From Promethearchaeota archaeon (GTDB lineage: Archaea > Asgardarchaeota > Lokiarchaeia > Sigyniarchaeales > SOKP01): 50,107 nucleotides of DNA. A program made the translations under genes and the position numbers. Each line of letters starts with the position of its first letter. The first letter of the stretch is position 1. The stretch lies in NCBI GenBank assembly GCA_014730165.1, contig WJIS01000047.1:1-50107 (forward strand), written 5' to 3'. Of this stretch, positions 33,427-40,885 are shown one piece after another. Under the pieces are notes generated by a model. It was given only the letters and a program-made list of their open reading frames with translations, made no database searches and was not told where the DNA came from.

Positions 33427-34134
33427 TTATTTTAATTGCCTACCTACGCCATAATACATCGCATATATATAAAAAAAGATACCTAATAAGGAAATACTTA
33501 ATCCTATAGATATAACAATATTCGTTGTATGATTAGCTATAAACACAAAATCCATATATAATATTAATCCGATAACTCCACCTATAAAAAATTTCCATCT
33601 TCTCTTAATACCATCATCAGTAAATCTGCGATAGATCTTATAACTTGTATATAATATAGGTATAGTTGAGAACAGAGTACTAACAACGATAACATATATT
33701 AAATAGGGAAGATTCCATAATGGAAACCAATCCGTTGATTCATTTATTATCACTCCTCCATCTAAAAATAGGAAGATTTTTAAAAATAAAACAATAGCAT
33801 ACACAACAATTATTAGAAGCTGTTTCGGAGTATTCATATATTTTTCGGACTTCAATAAAATTAAATTAAATATGACAAGGAAGATTGGAGCAAATGCAAC
33901 GCTAAAATTAGTTAAAAAGTCTAAAACGAGAACTATCTCTTCAATAACTATAAATGCAAATATCATATTTAAGATTAAACCGATCGCACTCCACACATAC
34001 ACCATACTAAAGATAATATTTAATCGCTTTTTACTACGCGTTAAAATTTTATATATGATGATTAAACAAAAAAAAAGTAATGCTCCTTGATATATATACA
34101 ACATATAAAATCGATTAGGATCCAAAGCAGTCAT
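33427..34134 (-). CDS. Seven-helix membrane protein, copy B
   Basis: 235 residues, paralogue of copy A in tandem on the same strand, 111 bp apart. Shared landmarks in order: DxxRF.....YQGALL at the first helix, SKKRLNIIFSMVYV, LLKSEKYMNTPKQLL, DGGVIINESTDWFPLWN, KRRWKFFIGGVIG and GVGRQL at the end. Divergence is high outside these positions, so the duplication is old. The strongly kept STDW segment in the presumed outside loop may be a ligand or partner site. Function unknown. Confidence 0.75.
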   Translation of the reverse strand: MTALDPNRFYMLYIYQGALLFFCLIIIYKILTRSKKRLNIIFSMVYVWSAIGLILNMIFAFIVIEEIVLVLDFLTNFSVAFAPIFLVIFNLILLKSEKYMNTPKQLLIIVVYAIVLFLKIFLFLDGGVIINESTDWFPLWNLPYLIYVIVVSTLFSTIPILYTSYKIYRRFTDDGIKRRWKFFIGGVIGLILYMDFVFIANHTTNIVISIGLSISLLGIFFYIYAMYYGVGRQLK

Positions 34135-34257
34135 AATTATCAGTATTAAATTTTTACTTTATTCGCAATAATCTATTAAGTTTATCAAATCAATGATATA
34201 AATTCTTTTCCTTATCTTTTAGACTAATATGTAAAATTTTCTGAATCCTATGATTTT

Positions 34258-35403
34258 TTAGTTAAAGATACCGATAGGGAATCCGATAAAATAAGATAAA
34301 AACCCTAAAACAATAGTTATCATTATTGGATTAAGAATATTATCAGCAATTCTCAAAGGAAAATAGTCTAATAAGAAAAATATGAGCGTTGCTACAAGTG
34401 AGTAAAAAGGCCCTACTGTAAATAATCCTATTAAATATGAACAAGCAATACCAGCGATAAAACCTTCAATTGTTTTAGTTTCCCCTCCGATGCACTCAAC
34501 TTCGTGATTACCAAATCTTCGTCCTACTAAAGCAGCAATAGCATCTGAAAAACAAGCTATTAATAATCCAGAATACACGATCAAGACATCTACCCATCCA
34601 ACTACATAAAGCAAATAGGAAAAGACGGCACCTGTTACTAAATAAATTTGAGGTCCCACAGCGTTATATTCTTTATTTCTCAGAATGGATCTTGTTAGAA
34701 AATTAAACATTGAATATTCTGGACCCCATAAAACTCGAATAAGATCTGAAATAATCATAAAAAAAAGTGCCCCTATTAATCCAAACATGGTAAGGTCAAT
34801 AACAGCTTGGAAATCTCCGAAAGAATATGGATAAACACTCGGATTACCCCAGAAAAACTGATATAAACCTTGAGTTTGATATACAAATGATAAAACAGCA
34901 TCATTGATCAATAAAGTGAGAGGAGGAATGAAAAAAAATCCGAAATAAATTAATATCAATAAAATTCCAGTGAGATGAAAAGATTTTCTAATTACTTCCA
35001 TTTTAAATGAAATCCTCTCTCGATAGGGATCTTTTTTTCTAATTCTTTTTACGTACTTGGTAAGAGACGAATCTGTTTCAGTTATATCTAAATTCCCCTC
35101 GTTTAAGGACATTTTATTAATTTTTCTCGATATAATAAACGCGAAACTAAAAAATATCAATAAACTTATCCCAATCCACCATATCATAAAGCCATTATAG
35201 GGATATAGTAAAAATCCGAAAATTGAATTATAATACCCAAAAATAATGAAAAGAATCACACATATTATCGTTGATAAACTCCCATATCTATTATTTTTAT
35301 AACTTCTCAGAGAGATATAGAACATTAGAAATGCCAGCACGAAAAAAAACAATGTAAATGTCGTATTATAGATACCATCGACAATATCCCAATAATCTGT
35401 CAT
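34258..35403 (-). CDS. Dolichol/phytol-kinase-like membrane protein (SEC59/DGK1 family)
   Basis: 381 residues, about ten membrane helices. The C-terminal half carries the signature of CTP-dependent polyprenol, phytol and diacylglycerol kinases: RKSFHLTGI, then SDAIAALVGRRFG and KTIEGFIAGI. The first ~110 residues add three helices and a charged linker. In archaea such enzymes are proposed to phosphorylate polyprenols or geranylgeraniol for lipid and glycan synthesis; the PAP2 phosphatase at 3763 could act on related substrates. Minus strand, separate from the seven-helix genes by about 120 bp. Confidence 0.8.
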   Translation of the reverse strand: MTDYWDIVDGIYNTTFTLFFFVLAFLMFYISLRSYKNNRYGSLSTIICVILFIIFGYYNSIFGFLLYPYNGFMIWWIGISLLIFFSFAFIISRKINKMSLNEGNLDITETDSSLTKYVKRIRKKDPYRERISFKMEVIRKSFHLTGILLILIYFGFFFIPPLTLLINDAVLSFVYQTQGLYQFFWGNPSVYPYSFGDFQAVIDLTMFGLIGALFFMIISDLIRVLWGPEYSMFNFLTRSILRNKEYNAVGPQIYLVTGAVFSYLLYVVGWVDVLIVYSGLLIACFSDAIAALVGRRFGNHEVECIGGETKTIEGFIAGIACSYLIGLFTVGPFYSLVATLIFFLLDYFPLRIADNILNPIMITIVLGFLSYFIGFPIGIFN

Positions 35404-35510
35404 AGTTTCAAAAGACGATTTTTTTATACAATTCCTATAACTGATATTAATGGTAATAAATAATCAATTAATTATTCTTTGATTTATTTGATTTGTTTAG
35501 GATATGTTCT

Positions 35511-36581
35511 ATGAACAAATTTGAAAAGAAACTTATTCCAAATAATTTAGAATATGTACCATTATATTGTACAGGATTTCCGTATAAGGAATTTCTAAAT
35601 ACCTATGTGAATTTCTATTCTATTGAATCCGATAATAACGACAAGTTAATTCTATATGGAAAAGATTTTTCTTTAATTAAAAATATGGGTTTTGAAGCGT
35701 TTTCATTATGGGATTTTCGACGAAAAAAAACAACTACTCACGCTTCTATACAAAATATTCGGGAATATGTTGATGAGTGGGGTAGAATATATAAGGGAGA
35801 TTGGTATTCTTGGAATGGTGCGTTTTCTGATATAACAATTTTGAACTCTTGGGATAGACTAAAATTACCCACACAAAAGGCAATGAAAAAACTCCATACA
35901 TTCTTGAACTCGATTCCGAAAAATAATAGCGCGATAGTGAGTATTCCAGGCTTATTTGAAAAAACCTGGCAATCTATTGGGTTTATTAAATTTTCAAAAG
36001 CAATCCGTAATCGAGATGATACTTTAATTGATGAAGTGGCTACTTTCTTTCTTGATTACCTAAAAAGACTGACCCAATTATTACATACTAATGGTGCTTT
36101 TTTATTTCTAGTCGCAGATGACCTGGGATACAAAAATAGACTATTTTTACCTAAAAGAGTATGGAATAAATATTTTAAGCAGAAATATAAAGAAATAGTT
36201 GAGTTAATCCATGGAATTGATGGTCGTGTCATTCTTCACTCCGATGGATATATTTCTGAAATGATTCCTACTTTCATCGATATTGGATTTGACGCAGTTC
36301 AATCTCTGGAATCAAATGCCGGAGTTGATATTTTTTCGTTATTTCGTAAAATCGGTAATAAAATTTGTTTTATTGGAAACTTGGATGTTTCCACGCTTCT
36401 TACATATGGCACACCCCGTGAGGTACGGAACTATGTGAGTAATTTATTAAAATCTGCATCCAAATATGATGTTAGACTGGTTGTGTCTCCTACTCAGCAA
36501 CTACATCAACAAGTGCAGATTCAAAACGTTAAGGAGATGATTAGTACCGTTAAAAAATGGAATACGGATAATGGATTTTAA
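35511..36581 (+). CDS. Uroporphyrinogen-decarboxylase-family protein
   Basis: 356 residues from ATG 35511 (a TTG 18 bases upstream lacks support; AGGA precedes the ATG). The TIM-barrel C-terminal half matches URO-D/CmuA/MtaA family landmarks: ADDLGYKNRLFLP, VILHSDGYISEMIPTFIDIG, a barrel strand ending FDAVQSLES, CFIGNLDVS and a final helix. The family includes heme-pathway decarboxylases and corrinoid-dependent methyltransferases. The Cys/His zinc motif of methyltransferases is not evident: HSDG replaces HxCG. So it is probably neither a standard HemE nor a typical MtaA. Function open. Confidence 0.75.
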   Translation: MNKFEKKLIPNNLEYVPLYCTGFPYKEFLNTYVNFYSIESDNNDKLILYGKDFSLIKNMGFEAFSLWDFRRKKTTTHASIQNIREYVDEWGRIYKGDWYSWNGAFSDITILNSWDRLKLPTQKAMKKLHTFLNSIPKNNSAIVSIPGLFEKTWQSIGFIKFSKAIRNRDDTLIDEVATFFLDYLKRLTQLLHTNGAFLFLVADDLGYKNRLFLPKRVWNKYFKQKYKEIVELIHGIDGRVILHSDGYISEMIPTFIDIGFDAVQSLESNAGVDIFSLFRKIGNKICFIGNLDVSTLLTYGTPREVRNYVSNLLKSASKYDVRLVVSPTQQLHQQVQIQNVKEMISTVKKWNTDNGF

Positions 36582-36628
36582 TATGGTATTTCTCAAATAA
36601 AAAAATAACTGAAAACAAAGAAAATTAA

Positions 36629-37249
36629 TTATTCATTCATTAACAGCTTAGTACCACAATAAGAACAAAACTCGACCCCTTTTTTATTGATCTTAGAACC
36701 ACATTCAGGACAATATCGGGGATATTTCATATTTGTAGGGATCCGTTTTAGGATATTTGAAAGCATGTCTTTAAGCAAATTATTAACTTTTTCCGCTTCT
36801 TCATCTTTTTGGTTATCTTCTGAGCTGTTAATATAAATTAAAGAAAGTTCCGTTAGAAAATTCTCTATATATTGCAACTGATCTACAAAATTATCGCTAA
36901 CTTTGGTTTCTATTAGTTTTTTTCCGGCATCAGTGAGCGAATACACACTCTTTAACGGACCTATGGGACTTTTCACTTTTTTGGATTCTAAATACCCATT
37001 TTTCTCAAGCTTAGATAAGATTGGATAAACTGTACCTGAACTAGCTTTCCATGTCTTTGCAAATTGTTCATTAAGTACTCTGATTAAATCATAACCTGAA
37101 ATGGTTTTTAAGTTGAATATTGCCTCTAAAATTGTGAATTCTAACGGAGTTAGCTTCTTCTTTTTGATATTACTAAAGATATTTGTTTCAATGTTTTCCC
37201 GCAACTTCTCTATATCATCCTCAACATCCAGGAATTTATTTAACCACAT
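36629..37249 (-). CDS. PadR-family regulator with C-terminal zinc ribbon
   Basis: 206 residues from ATG 37249, seven bases after GGTG; an ATG-preceding TTG is also in frame. The winged helix includes FTILEAIFNLKTISGYDLIR, SGTVYPILSKLEKNGYLE and a wing ending YSLTDAGKKLI, typical of PadR. A helical dimerisation stretch follows, then a zinc ribbon with CPEC and CSYC knuckles at the end. It lies 12 bp downstream of a 2TM-domain gene, a frequent PadR partner arrangement in which the regulator controls the membrane protein. Confidence 0.85.
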   Translation of the reverse strand: MWLNKFLDVEDDIEKLRENIETNIFSNIKKKKLTPLEFTILEAIFNLKTISGYDLIRVLNEQFAKTWKASSGTVYPILSKLEKNGYLESKKVKSPIGPLKSVYSLTDAGKKLIETKVSDNFVDQLQYIENFLTELSLIYINSSEDNQKDEEAEKVNNLLKDMLSNILKRIPTNMKYPRYCPECGSKINKKGVEFCSYCGTKLLMNE

Positions 37250-37261
37250 CAATTATCACCC

Positions 37262-37792
37262 CTAGTATTGCTCCTTCATCTTTTTTTTGAGTTTCTGCAT
37301 CTCTTTTTCTACTGCTTTTTCCTTTTTCCTTTTCAGAGTTCCTTCCTCGGTTAGGTTAACGGAAAAATACGTTTTGTAGATAATTCCATGAACTAATAAC
37401 GCGGCGCCCCATGAAACCAATGGAAAATATATCCAGTTTAATGCTGCTAAAGTAAGCGCCATAATGTTAGCATTAATTGAGATTAGAAGAGCCATTACGA
37501 ATATATATGCAACTAGATGGAAGATAAAAGCTCGTTTCGCCATTGGAAACACGCCCTTTGCATAAAGTAGATATGCTGTTATATGAAGGCTTAATCCAAT
37601 AAACCATCCGAGAGCGGGGAAAAAAGCCCAAATGTAAGCTGGAAGAGTCATTATGTTTATAATAAACAAGAACGCGTTTATAAAGAAATATATTCCTAGA
37701 TGTACCTTCACACTTAATCGATATTTTACCTTCTGCTCGGCAATTTTTCTTAAACTCTCTTCTGAAAAAGGCATTCCTTCCTTTTCATTCAT
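37262..37792 (-). CDS. Membrane protein with two 2TM-type domains
   Basis: 176 residues from ATG 37792; an upstream TTG (37804) is possible. Four hydrophobic helices form two similar halves, each beginning with a basic residue-rich lead-in and a helix containing H (VKVHLGIYFFINAFLFIIN and AFIFHLVAYIFVMALL), followed by W-containing helices. A Lys/Glu-rich tail closes the protein. It resembles the 2TM domain family (PF13239), associated with sensor proteins, here as a stand-alone protein. Operon partner of the PadR-type regulator. Confidence 0.7.
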   Translation of the reverse strand: MNEKEGMPFSEESLRKIAEQKVKYRLSVKVHLGIYFFINAFLFIINIMTLPAYIWAFFPALGWFIGLSLHITAYLLYAKGVFPMAKRAFIFHLVAYIFVMALLISINANIMALTLAALNWIYFPLVSWGAALLVHGIIYKTYFSVNLTEEGTLKRKKEKAVEKEMQKLKKKMKEQY

Positions 37793-37842
37793 TTTTAATC
37801 TCAAGTCAAATTTTTATTTGTTAATTTAGAAAATGATTTCGT

Positions 37843-37950
37843 GATATATAAAGGTATGTAGGTCCAACAATTGTTACTTGTTGATCAATAGAAAATTACA
37901 AGATTACTTCTTCTCCTAATCCATAGTTTTTTAGGAGAATCTTTTTCTTA
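37843..37950. promoter_or_regulatory. Promoter region and inverted repeats before the 2TM/PadR operon
   Basis: On the minus strand a TATA-like element (plus-strand GATATATAAAGG, about 37843-37854) precedes the 2TM gene. Upstream of it are a palindrome AACAATTGTT (about 37867-37876) and a 9-bp inverted repeat TTCTCCTAA/TTAGGAGAA (37911-37919 and 37931-37939). The repeat may be a regulator site or, for the HxlR gene ending at 38060, a terminator hairpin. Confidence 0.3.
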
Positions 37951-38059
37951 AATTAGTATGGGAACTGAATCATCAAATTATTTTTTCTCACAAAAATAAA
38001 ATCAAAATTTTAATTTAATAAACTACTTTTTTTTTTCCCAAAAAAATTACATCGTATCT

Positions 38060-38428
38060 TCATTTTTCATTTCTTTGAGATGCCCATTTAATTAATGGAA
38101 TCATCAAATCTCTAAGCTCCTTCCCATCCATAGTTAGGGAATATTCAACTCGTGGGGGTATCTCAGCAAAAGCTTCTCTCCTCAGTATTCCTGCTTCTTC
38201 TAGCTCTTTTAATCTGTCAGATAATGTTTTTGGTGTAATTCTTTCTAACCCCTTTATAATCTCATTAAATCTAATTTTCTGATGATTTCCTATAATACTA
38301 ATGATGAGCAATGCCCATTTTTTACTGATTAAATTAATTGTATTTTGAATTGAACAGAGACAAACATCGCTATTTCCAACGATAGTATTGGTACAAGGGA
38401 TATTCTCTTTATTACTTTCCTTTTGAAT
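38060..38428 (-). CDS. HxlR-family regulator with Cys-rich N-terminus, start probably ATT
   Basis: 122 residues from ATT 38428, seven bases after GGTG (38436-38439). Conventional starts begin only at TTG 38311, which lies inside the conserved HxlR core: ISKKWALLIISIIG must be included to match the family's GGKWTLLILREL. Winged-helix landmarks follow: RFNEIIKGLERITPKTLSDR, LKELEEAGIL and PPRVEYSLTMDGKEL. The recovered N-terminus contains Cys12, Cys23 and Cys25; in the related YodB/HypR regulators an N-terminal Cys senses quinones or oxidants. It is divergent from a Cys-rich peptide and a CopD-like gene, its likely targets. Confidence 0.85.
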   Translation of the reverse strand: MQKESNKENIPCTNTIVGNSDVCLCSIQNTINLISKKWALLIISIIGNHQKIRFNEIIKGLERITPKTLSDRLKELEEAGILRREAFAEIPPRVEYSLTMDGKELRDLMIPLIKWASQRNEK

Positions 38429-38554
38429 AGTATATCACCTAATTATTACTTACTATTCTATTTTAAACTTAATCATTTAAATACTTTACTAAATATACTA
38501 AATATGAAAAATATAGTAATTAGAAAAAACAATAACTAAAGGTGATCGAAAAAA
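38429..38554. promoter_or_regulatory. Divergent promoter region of HxlR regulator and Cys-rich peptide
   Basis: 126 bp shared by the two genes, with GGTGA Shine-Dalgarno sequences facing outward at both ends. In the middle are a direct repeat CTAAATATACTAAATAT (about 38493-38509) and the outer inverted pair TTACTA/TAGTAA, suitable as an operator for the HxlR dimer. TATA-like stretches exist for both directions. Confidence 0.4.
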
Positions 38555-38713
38555 ATGTGTGATAATTGTATTCCACTTCGAAATGAAGAAAAAGACGATA
38601 TTAAAGAAAATTGTGGATGCGGATGCTTAGGTGTCTCGCATGACGCTGATGAAAGCATGAATGATGGAAATAACGTTACTAATCAAATTAAACCAATCAA
38701 GATTGAAAAATAG
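38555..38713 (+). CDS. Cys-rich small protein, 52 residues
   Basis: 52 residues: MCDNCIPLRNEEKDDIKENC, followed by GCGCLG and a hydrophilic tail. Five Cys in the first 24 residues (C2, C5, C20, C22, C24) suggest binding of a metal ion or an Fe-S cluster, or a redox role. The Shine-Dalgarno GGTGA (38541-38545) is strong. It lies between the divergent HxlR regulator and a CopD-like membrane protein gene 31 bp downstream, so the three form a probable metal or redox response unit. No known family recognised. Confidence 0.65.
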   Translation: MCDNCIPLRNEEKDDIKENCGCGCLGVSHDADESMNDGNNVTNQIKPIKIEK

Positions 38714-38744
38714 AATATAAATACCTAATAAATGAGATGATAAT

Positions 38745-39209
38745 GTGGAATTGCTAATACTAATAATTGATTGGCTCCATTTATTTGCGACTATTATATG
38801 GATCGGAGCAATGGTAATTTTGATGGTAATTATAATCCCATCTACAAAAGAGATATTAAAGGATGAGTTACTAAATAAACGTTTTTTAAAAGTAATCGGA
38901 AAAAAAATAACACTCTTAGTCAATATCTCCATAATAATTATAATAATCACAGGAATAATTCTTGGAATTCTTATAAACTTGGAATCTGTCAATGATATTG
39001 TAGTTTTGATAGTTAAGCATATCCTTGTATCCATTATGGTGTGTATTCATATAGGTAGAATAATTATAATTGCTCCTCGATTAGAACGAAAGAGTAAGGA
39101 AAATCCTGAAAATAGCTCTTTTAAACGATTACAAAAACTGCAAATGAATCTCGTGTGGATAAACCTGATATTGGGGATCATAATAGTTTTTTTTTCCATA
39201 GTTGTATAA
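38745..39209 (+). CDS. CopD-like four-helix membrane protein
   Basis: 154 residues from GTG 38745, four membrane helices. The first helix carries LHLFATIIWIGAMV, like the HLxAxxxWxGG motif of CopD/DUF4149-type membrane proteins; a second His pair lies in helix 3 (VKHILVSIMVCIHIGR). In CopD-like proteins such His residues bind heme or copper. The gene follows the Cys-rich peptide and probably shares its transcript. Copper, heme or a redox function is inferred from the His positions and neighbours only. Confidence 0.65.
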   Translation: MELLILIIDWLHLFATIIWIGAMVILMVIIIPSTKEILKDELLNKRFLKVIGKKITLLVNISIIIIIITGIILGILINLESVNDIVVLIVKHILVSIMVCIHIGRIIIIAPRLERKSKENPENSSFKRLQKLQMNLVWINLILGIIIVFFSIVV

Positions 39210-39911
39210 TCACGTATCATCTCCAACTTTTTTTTATACTTAAGAAATCTTTTCTTTTTGCTTAAATCTGAGTTATTCTAATTTAGTATAGCAATTTATA
39301 TTATAAAATTAGATATAGAGTAGTTGTTTAAATCAAACTCTGTTTATCATTGATAATGCGAGAAAACTCACCCCTTCACAGTATCGAGTATTTTTATTTT
39401 TTCTTATTTTTACCACGAAACCTTTAAATCTCCTTCTTTAAGGATAAAGGAAAACCGATATAATTGTTGCACCATCATAGCTTCCGCACCTTCGATGGAA
39501 TTAATTTTCTCGTTTAAATAATTATCGGGATTAATAATGAATATTTAGTTATATTGAGAGAACGGATCTCCCTTCACATAGATGGTCGTTTTTCCATCCT
39601 TGAAGCGTATAGTAAGATAATTATTGATGATGTCTTCTTGTTCTCCTACATTTATTAAGAAACTATTATTCTATTAATGTATTTATTTTCTTTAATGGTT
39701 TTTAATCCCAAATATTTTTTCTTACAAAATGAGAATCAAAATTTTGTTTAATAAACTACTAATAGACTCCAATCAAAAAAATTTTTAAGAGATAATAAAA
39801 AATAAATAATATCAATCTAAGTTTAAATATAATAAGTTTTTTATAACAATTATATTTGGAATCATCTTAATTTTTATATATTAATAACAAAACTATTGGA
39901 GACTTTTGTTC
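39210..39911. other. 702-bp region without an intact gene
   Basis: AT-rich DNA between the CopD-like gene and the second Roadblock gene. It contains a decayed minus-strand reading frame (39410-39665, listed separately) and, near 39820-39885, likely promoter sequence for the Roadblock gene. No other feature was recognised. Confidence 0.5.
39410..39665 (-). pseudogene. Decayed gene fragment
   Basis: One reading frame is open except for a TAA at 39545-39547. The part before it reads VGEQEDIINNYLTIRFKDGK and then TTIYVKGDPFSQYN; the part after it includes YLNEKINSIEGAEAMMVQQL and ends KVSW. The YLTIRF-DGKT-IYV-G-PF-Q pattern resembles the short N-terminal module of many Asgard repeat proteins as I remember them. 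There is no start codon and the remainder is missing, so it is probably a leftover of such a gene. Confidence 0.4.
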
Positions 39912-40283
39912 ATGGGAGAAAATACTGGTGAGTCATTGGATGAAATTTTGAAATCCTTGCTTGCGGCTATACCTGAAGTAAAATCCGCGGCTATTGTAAG
40001 TGTTGAGGGATTACCGATTGCGTCAGCACTGCCACAAGGGATTGATGAAACACGGATCGCTGCTATGACTGCCGCAATACTTAGTCTGGGAGAAAGAGCC
40101 GCCCACGAGATGAAGAAGGGCGATTTAGAGCAGATAATGGTCAAAGGAAGCGATGGAATTCTACTGGTTCTTGCCGCTGGACCAAATGCGGTTTTAACTG
40201 TCTCCACCACTAAAGATGTGCGTCTTGGACTAATTTTTCTGGACTGCAAACGAACAACCGAGAAAATTGCAAAATTGATCTAA
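39912..40283 (+). CDS. Roadblock/LC7-domain protein, MglB-like
   Basis: 123 residues from ATG 39912. Clear Roadblock/LC7 signature: helix LDEILKSLLAAIPEVKSAAI, strand hairpin VSVEGLPIASALPQGIDETR, helix IAAMTAAILSLGERAAHEM, strands LEQIMVKGSDGILLVLAAG and AVLTVSTT, and a final helix. These proteins dimerise and bind small Ras-like GTPases. Base composition is higher in GC than the surroundings, as expected for a conserved gene. It stands alone with an upstream AT-rich promoter region. Partner GTPase unknown; candidates in this window are the Arf/Rag-like and Rab-like proteins. Confidence 0.88.
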   Translation: MGENTGESLDEILKSLLAAIPEVKSAAIVSVEGLPIASALPQGIDETRIAAMTAAILSLGERAAHEMKKGDLEQIMVKGSDGILLVLAAGPNAVLTVSTTKDVRLGLIFLDCKRTTEKIAKLI

Positions 40284-40576
40284 AAGAAATAATTAAAATC
40301 TCAAATCTTCTTCTTCCTATTCTTAATTTGTTGGAGTTGTCAAAACAAGAACCTAAATTTTTCCAATACCAATATATTTAATATTATAAAATTTGCAAAT
40401 TTCATTTTAACATTTCACAAATTGATACAAGTACGTTTAACATAATCAATAAGAACTCTCCCATTTTTTATCCTCCTTAAATAAAAATGAAAGAAATTCT
40501 AAAAATTTTCGAAATGTATTTATAAGGATCAATGATAATTAATCTTTGATCTATAAACATTTTTGCGGGGTCCAAA

Positions 40577-40705
40577 ATGTTAAATAAAAAAAAGAATTCC
40601 TCCAGGAGGTGGAGGAATTCCAGGATTCGACCCATTATTAATTTTTGGTATAATTACTATTACATCGTTAATATTGCTAATGAGAAGAAAACGTGTTAAA
40701 TCTTA
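40577..40705 (+). pseudogene. Small membrane-tail ORF split by a run of eight A
   Basis: ATG 40577 begins MLNKK and runs into eight A (40586-40593). In the frame one base later the sequence reads IPPGGGGIPGFDPLLIFG, a hydrophobic helix, then LLMRRKRVKS and a TAA: the Gly/Pro-IPGF-helix-basic-tail pattern of C-terminal anchors on archaeal surface proteins. Removing one A would join both parts into a 38-residue peptide. It may be a remnant of a surface-protein tail or a peptide made through slippage. A 10-bp inverted repeat immediately follows the A run. Confidence 0.4.
40594..40620. repeat. Perfect 10-bp inverted repeat (hairpin)
   Basis: GAATTCCTCC and GGAGGAATTC, separated by AGGAGGT. In RNA this gives a stable 10-bp stem with a 7-base loop, GC-richer than its surroundings. 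It directly follows the eight-A run and also encodes the PPGGGGIP segment of the small ORF. Confidence 0.7.
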
Positions 40706-40885
40706 ATAAATTAAAATCCTTTTTTCTTTTATCTTTATTATTTTTATCCTCACTATTATTAATTCTAAGACCATTGTAAAACCTTTCAGATTCATACTGA
40801 GGAAATCTATACCTATATATAGTAAAAGTTAAAAACTCAAGTTGATATCAATTACTCACAACTAAACATAATATGATGATATAAT

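Larger units (their letters stand above)
40284..40885. other. 602-bp intergenic region
   Basis: Holds the small frameshifted membrane-tail ORF and hairpin at 40577-40705. The first ~280 bp and the stretch from 40706 to 40885 are AT-rich with a probable TATA element (CTATATATAGTAAAAG near 40815) for the AIM24-like gene. Nothing else recognised. Confidence 0.5.

Noticed and set aside
35493-35510. TTG start six codons upstream of the URO-D-family ATG
   Set aside because: The extension has no Shine-Dalgarno and the ATG at 35511 has AGGA upstream.
40617-40632. CCAGGATTCGACCC resembling a tRNA T-arm
   Set aside because: No acceptor stem, D-arm or anticodon arm around it; it is explained by the IPGFDP codons of the small ORF.
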